From contig NZ_CP024845.1 in the NCBI RefSeq assembly GCF_002788215.1, forward strand, positions 744,001 to 808,000: DNA of 64,000 nt, written 5' to 3'. A program made the position numbers and the translations under genes. The DNA comes from Halohasta litchfieldiae (GTDB lineage: Archaea > Halobacteriota > Halobacteria > Halobacteriales > Haloferacaceae). How positions within the stretch are numbered: the stretch's first letter is position 1; every line of letters starts with the position of its first letter. This document shows, piece by piece, positions 61,871-64,000 of this stretch. The notes below the pieces were generated by a model. The model saw only the letters and a list, made by a program, of their open reading frames with translations, made no database searches and was not told the origin of the DNA.

Positions 61871-62771
61871 GTTCGACTTTCTCGAAGAATTCGATGTGTT
61901 CGCCCCCGCTCGCCGGGGGCGAACACGAGATCATCACCCACCAGCACTCTTCCGAGCGTTCCTGCACTGCTACTACAAGAACGTCTACGGCATCCGTCCA
62001 GTCACGCGAGAACTCCAGAACACGGTCGTCTGGCTCAGCTGTGGCTTCGATCGACCGCCGTCGAGAGACGCGGTCGATCGCTTCCTCACCGACCTCGAAC
62101 ACGTCGTCGACGAGGTCTTCGACCGCCTCGTCGAGCAGGCCGCCTGCCGCGGCCTGCTCGACTTGACCTACTCCATCGATTCCACCGACGTGAGGACGAT
62201 GCCCGCCGACCAAGACGCGTCGAAAGGCTACGATCCAACCGCCGAAGAGTACTACCACGGCTACGGCTGTACGATCGTCTCGACCGGGCAAAAGATCCCG
62301 ATTGCCGCGGAGTTCACCGAGAGCAAGCAAGCGCCAGAGGAGACGGCGATGCGCGTCACGTGTGACGCGCTCGCCGTCGAGAAACCGATCTGGATGCTTG
62401 GAGACAGCGCCTACGACACGCTCGGCTGGCACGACCACCTGCTGGCCGCAGGGGTCGTGCCAGTCGCTCCGTACAACGCACGAAACACCGACGATCCGAA
62501 AGACATCGAGTACAGGGTCGAAGCCCGCATCGACGAACACAGCGAGGACGTTCAGCTGAAGCAATCGACGCTAGACGAGACGTACAACCGCCGGAGTGGA
62601 GTCGAACGAACCAACGACGCCGTCAAGGACTGCGGCCTCGGGCACGTTCGCGCCCGAGGCCGCGTCCACGCACGAGCACAAGTGTTCCTCGCGCTGTGCC
62701 TTCGTCTCGTTATTGCGATCACCAACGACGAACGCGGAGACAATCCAGGAAGCACCGTCATCACGCTATGA
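61773..62771 (+). CDS. DDE transposase (IS4/IS5-like superfamily)
   Basis: A 332-residue transposase beginning at a GTG. The RNase H-like core has the first Asp in LTYSIDSTDVRTM, the second in WMLGDSAYDTLGWHDHL and the Glu in NRRSGVERTNDAVKDCG. The N-terminal part contains ALFRAFLHCYYKNVYGIRPVTREL. An internal ATG at residue 21 is a possible alternative start. Five long hairpins lie within the coding sequence (separate entry). The stop overlaps the right inverted end region of the element only slightly, so the gene is intact. Confidence 0.9.
   Translation: MSTSASILQEETSIDEFFNVMATETLALFEHLEFDFLEEFDVFAPARRGRTRDHHPPALFRAFLHCYYKNVYGIRPVTRELQNTVVWLSCGFDRPPSRDAVDRFLTDLEHVVDEVFDRLVEQAACRGLLDLTYSIDSTDVRTMPADQDASKGYDPTAEEYYHGYGCTIVSTGQKIPIAAEFTESKQAPEETAMRVTCDALAVEKPIWMLGDSAYDTLGWHDHLLAAGVVPVAPYNARNTDDPKDIEYRVEARIDEHSEDVQLKQSTLDETYNRRSGVERTNDAVKDCGLGHVRARGRVHARAQVFLALCLRLVIAITNDERGDNPGSTVITL
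61896..62663. repeat. Five long hairpins within the DDE transposase gene
   Basis: Seen directly: a perfect 13-base stem GTGTTCGCCCCCG/CGGGGGCGAACAC, loop 5 (61896-61926); a perfect 14-base stem GTCGAGCAGGCCGC/GCGGCCTGCTCGAC, loop 5 (62130-62162); GACGGCGA plus GCGCGTCAC paired with GTGACGCGC plus TCGCCGTC, 17 pairs with one bulged T (62342-62378); TGGCACGACC/GGTCGTGCCA with inner CCTGC/GCAGG (62423-62466 including outer pairs); a perfect 12-base stem GCGGCCTCGGGC/GCCCGAGGCCGC, loop 8 (62632-62663). Confidence 0.9.
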
Positions 62772-62774
62772 GAA

Positions 62775-64000
62775 CTATTCTATGACACCCTCATCCTGAA
62801 CGTTGATCTCGTCGTTCTCGGCGTCGTAATGGTTGATCTCGGTCAGCGACTTGTTCCGCCGGACCTTCTTGCCCTTGACGCGGGTTGAGGTCTGGATCGA
62901 AACGAGATCCAGCGCCGAGAACATCGTCTTCGAGACGTTGATCGGCTGGGTCGTAAACCGCTTGAGCACCTCGCCCACCGAATCGGCGTGGAACGTGGTG
63001 TAGGTGGTGTGACCGGTCGACATGACCTGGAACAGCGTCCGGCCCTCTTCGCCACGGATCTCGCCCATCACGATGTAGTCGGGCCGCTGGCGGAGGGCGG
63101 CCTCCAGCAGGTCGAACTCGTCGATGTCGCCCTTGTCGCCCTCGGTGAACGAGGGCCGGGTGACCGAGGCGATCCAGTTGCGCTGTGGGAGTTCGACCTC
63201 GCGGGTGTCCTCGATGGAGACAATCTTCGTGTTCGATGGGATAAACAGCGACACCGCATTGAGCGAGGTCGTCTTCCCCGAGGCCGTCCCGCCAGCGAAG
63301 ATGAGGGATTTGTCGTTCTCGATGGCCAACCACAAAAAGGCCATCTCGTTGAGCGAGAACGTCTTCCAGTTGATGAGGTCGATTGGCGTAAAGGGGACCT
63401 CCTTGAACTGCCGGATCGTGTAGTTGGTCCCGTGATCCGAGACTTCCTTGCCGAGCGTCAACTGAGCACGGGAGCCATCGGGGAGCGTGGCGTCGACCTG
63501 CGGACTGCGTTTGGAGACACCCTTCCCAGAGCGCTGGGCGAGTTTGACGACGAAGTCGTCGAGTTCGCTCTCGCCGTGAACGACGTTGGTGATGATCTGC
63601 TCGTAGCCCGAATGGTAGACGAAGACCGGTGAGTTGTAACCGTCACAGGAAATATCCTCGACGTTGATGTCGTGTTTGATCGGGTCGATCCGCTCGTAGC
63701 CGAGGAAGTCCCGCTGGAGGTAGTAGAGCAGTTTTTCGACCTGGTATTCGGTCAGCGTCTCGGCGTTCTCCGCAAGCACGACTGGCTCCGGCCGGGCAGA
63801 GATCCCGTTGAGTTCCTGATCAGTCGACACTGTCTCGGTGTCCGTCTCCAGATCGAAGCCGAAACTCGCCAAGAACTCCCCCAACTCGCTGTCGGGATCG
63901 GGATCGAGTCTGTACTCGTCGGGATCGAGCCGGTCGGGGACGAGTCGCTGGTGGAGCGGTGGTCGGTCGTCCCCGTCGGTCGAGGAGTCCCGCGAGTCGA
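62775..64000 (-). pseudogene. PilB-type (type II/IV secretion) pilus ATPase, 3' truncated by IS and 5' outside window
   Basis: The frame enters from the right edge and ends at 62775 inside the IS end. It carries the archaeal PilB/FlaI-type ATPase core: Walker A FAGGTASGKTTSLNA, Asp box SIEDTREVELPQRNW, Walker B DYIVMGEIRGEEGRTLF and the His box GHTTYTTFHADS. Haloarchaeal PilB proteins continue for more than a hundred residues after ENDEINV; here the final Gly-Val-Ile-Glu is encoded by the IS repeat and the rest is lost. The ATPase core is whole, so partial function cannot be excluded. It powers assembly of type IV pili. No pilin or PilC partner is visible. Confidence 0.88.

Larger units (their letters stand above)
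61724..62793 (+). mobile_element. DDE insertion sequence at a rearrangement junction
   Basis: The 1,070-base element has perfect 15-base inverted ends GAGGGTGTCATAGAA (61724-61738 and 62779-62793) and one intact transposase gene. No direct target duplication flanks it. The left flank is a truncated carboxypeptidase and the right flank a truncated pilus ATPase, so the two sides were not originally neighbours. Only one GTCGAC is seen in it. I do not assign an ISfinder family. Confidence 0.9.

Noticed and set aside
61720-62797. Reading GAGG/CCTC at the outer IS ends as a target duplication
   Set aside because: They are inverted, not direct, copies and so belong to the terminal inverted repeats.
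1-64000. CRISPR arrays, rRNA genes and replication origins
   Set aside because: I looked for regularly spaced repeats, rRNA signatures and orc1/cdc6 with origin repeats and saw none in the window.

Overview
This window comes from a haloarchaeon (class Halobacteria). It is GC-rich, the predicted proteins are strongly acidic, many genes start with little or no leader about 25-30 bases after a TATA-like box, and two secreted proteins carry twin-arginine (Tat) signals. Gene content also fits: archaeal DnaG, Pus10, TrmY, SecD/SecF without SecA, archaeal PIN-ATPase-KH protein, and a class III PHA synthase cluster of the Haloferax/Haloarcula type. I cannot fix the genus from sequence alone.

Layout. 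0-5 kb: partial lipoprotein, a divergent cis-prenyltransferase beside a DUF92 (VTE5/VTE6-like) membrane protein and a GNAT enzyme, then DnaG and a sugar isomerase-like TIM barrel. 5.4-9.2 kb: DUF3311 plus sodium:solute symporter, a secreted trypsin-like protease, a Tat lipoprotein. 9.3-11.3 kb: tRNA-Pro(CGG) with a nearby copy of its 3' end (attachment-site scar), TrmY and two small haloarchaeal proteins. 11.4-16.2 kb: polyhydroxyalkanoate island phaJ / phaR-phaP-phaE-phaC-phaB. 16.3-21 kb: ArsR regulator with ABC exporter, and a fumarate-reductase-like flavoprotein. 21-25.9 kb: Pus10, RNase HII, SecD, SecF. 25.9-32.8 kb: accessory stretch with a complete IS5/ISH1-like element with 8-base target duplication, a lower-GC gene, DoxX, pyruvate kinase, two tandem zinc-binding paralogues and an IS1341-type TnpB element. 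32.8-47.6 kb: histidine kinase, small membrane proteins, glucose-6-phosphate isomerase, LamG surface protein, ArsA ATPase pair, CobW GTPase, CstA, aldo/keto reductase, phosphodiesterase. 47.6-61.7 kb: housekeeping genes (pgk, gap, hsp20, serS, pyrC, lipoate ligase-like, M29 peptidase, citrate synthase, PIN-ATPase, M20 and M32 peptidases). 61.7-64 kb: an IS element that sits between two truncated genes (M32 carboxypeptidase and a PilB-type ATPase).

Metabolically the window joins glycolysis/gluconeogenesis (pgi, gap, pgk, pyk), entry to the TCA cycle (citrate synthase) and carbon storage as PHA (phaB reductase, phaJ hydratase, phaEC synthase, phaP phasin, phaR regulator), with peptide use (CstA, M20, M29, M32).

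The most unusual signals are not genes: (1) the 6-base palindrome GTCGAC occurs by eye about once per 220 bases in host DNA, in all frames and in non-coding DNA, yet is almost absent from the three mobile elements; (2) both DDE transposase genes carry about five long, perfect or near-perfect hairpins inside the coding sequence; (3) the IS at 61.7 kb is a rearrangement junction with a different broken gene on each side and no target duplication; (4) the TnpB element is bounded by two hairpins with the same architecture and identical loop.
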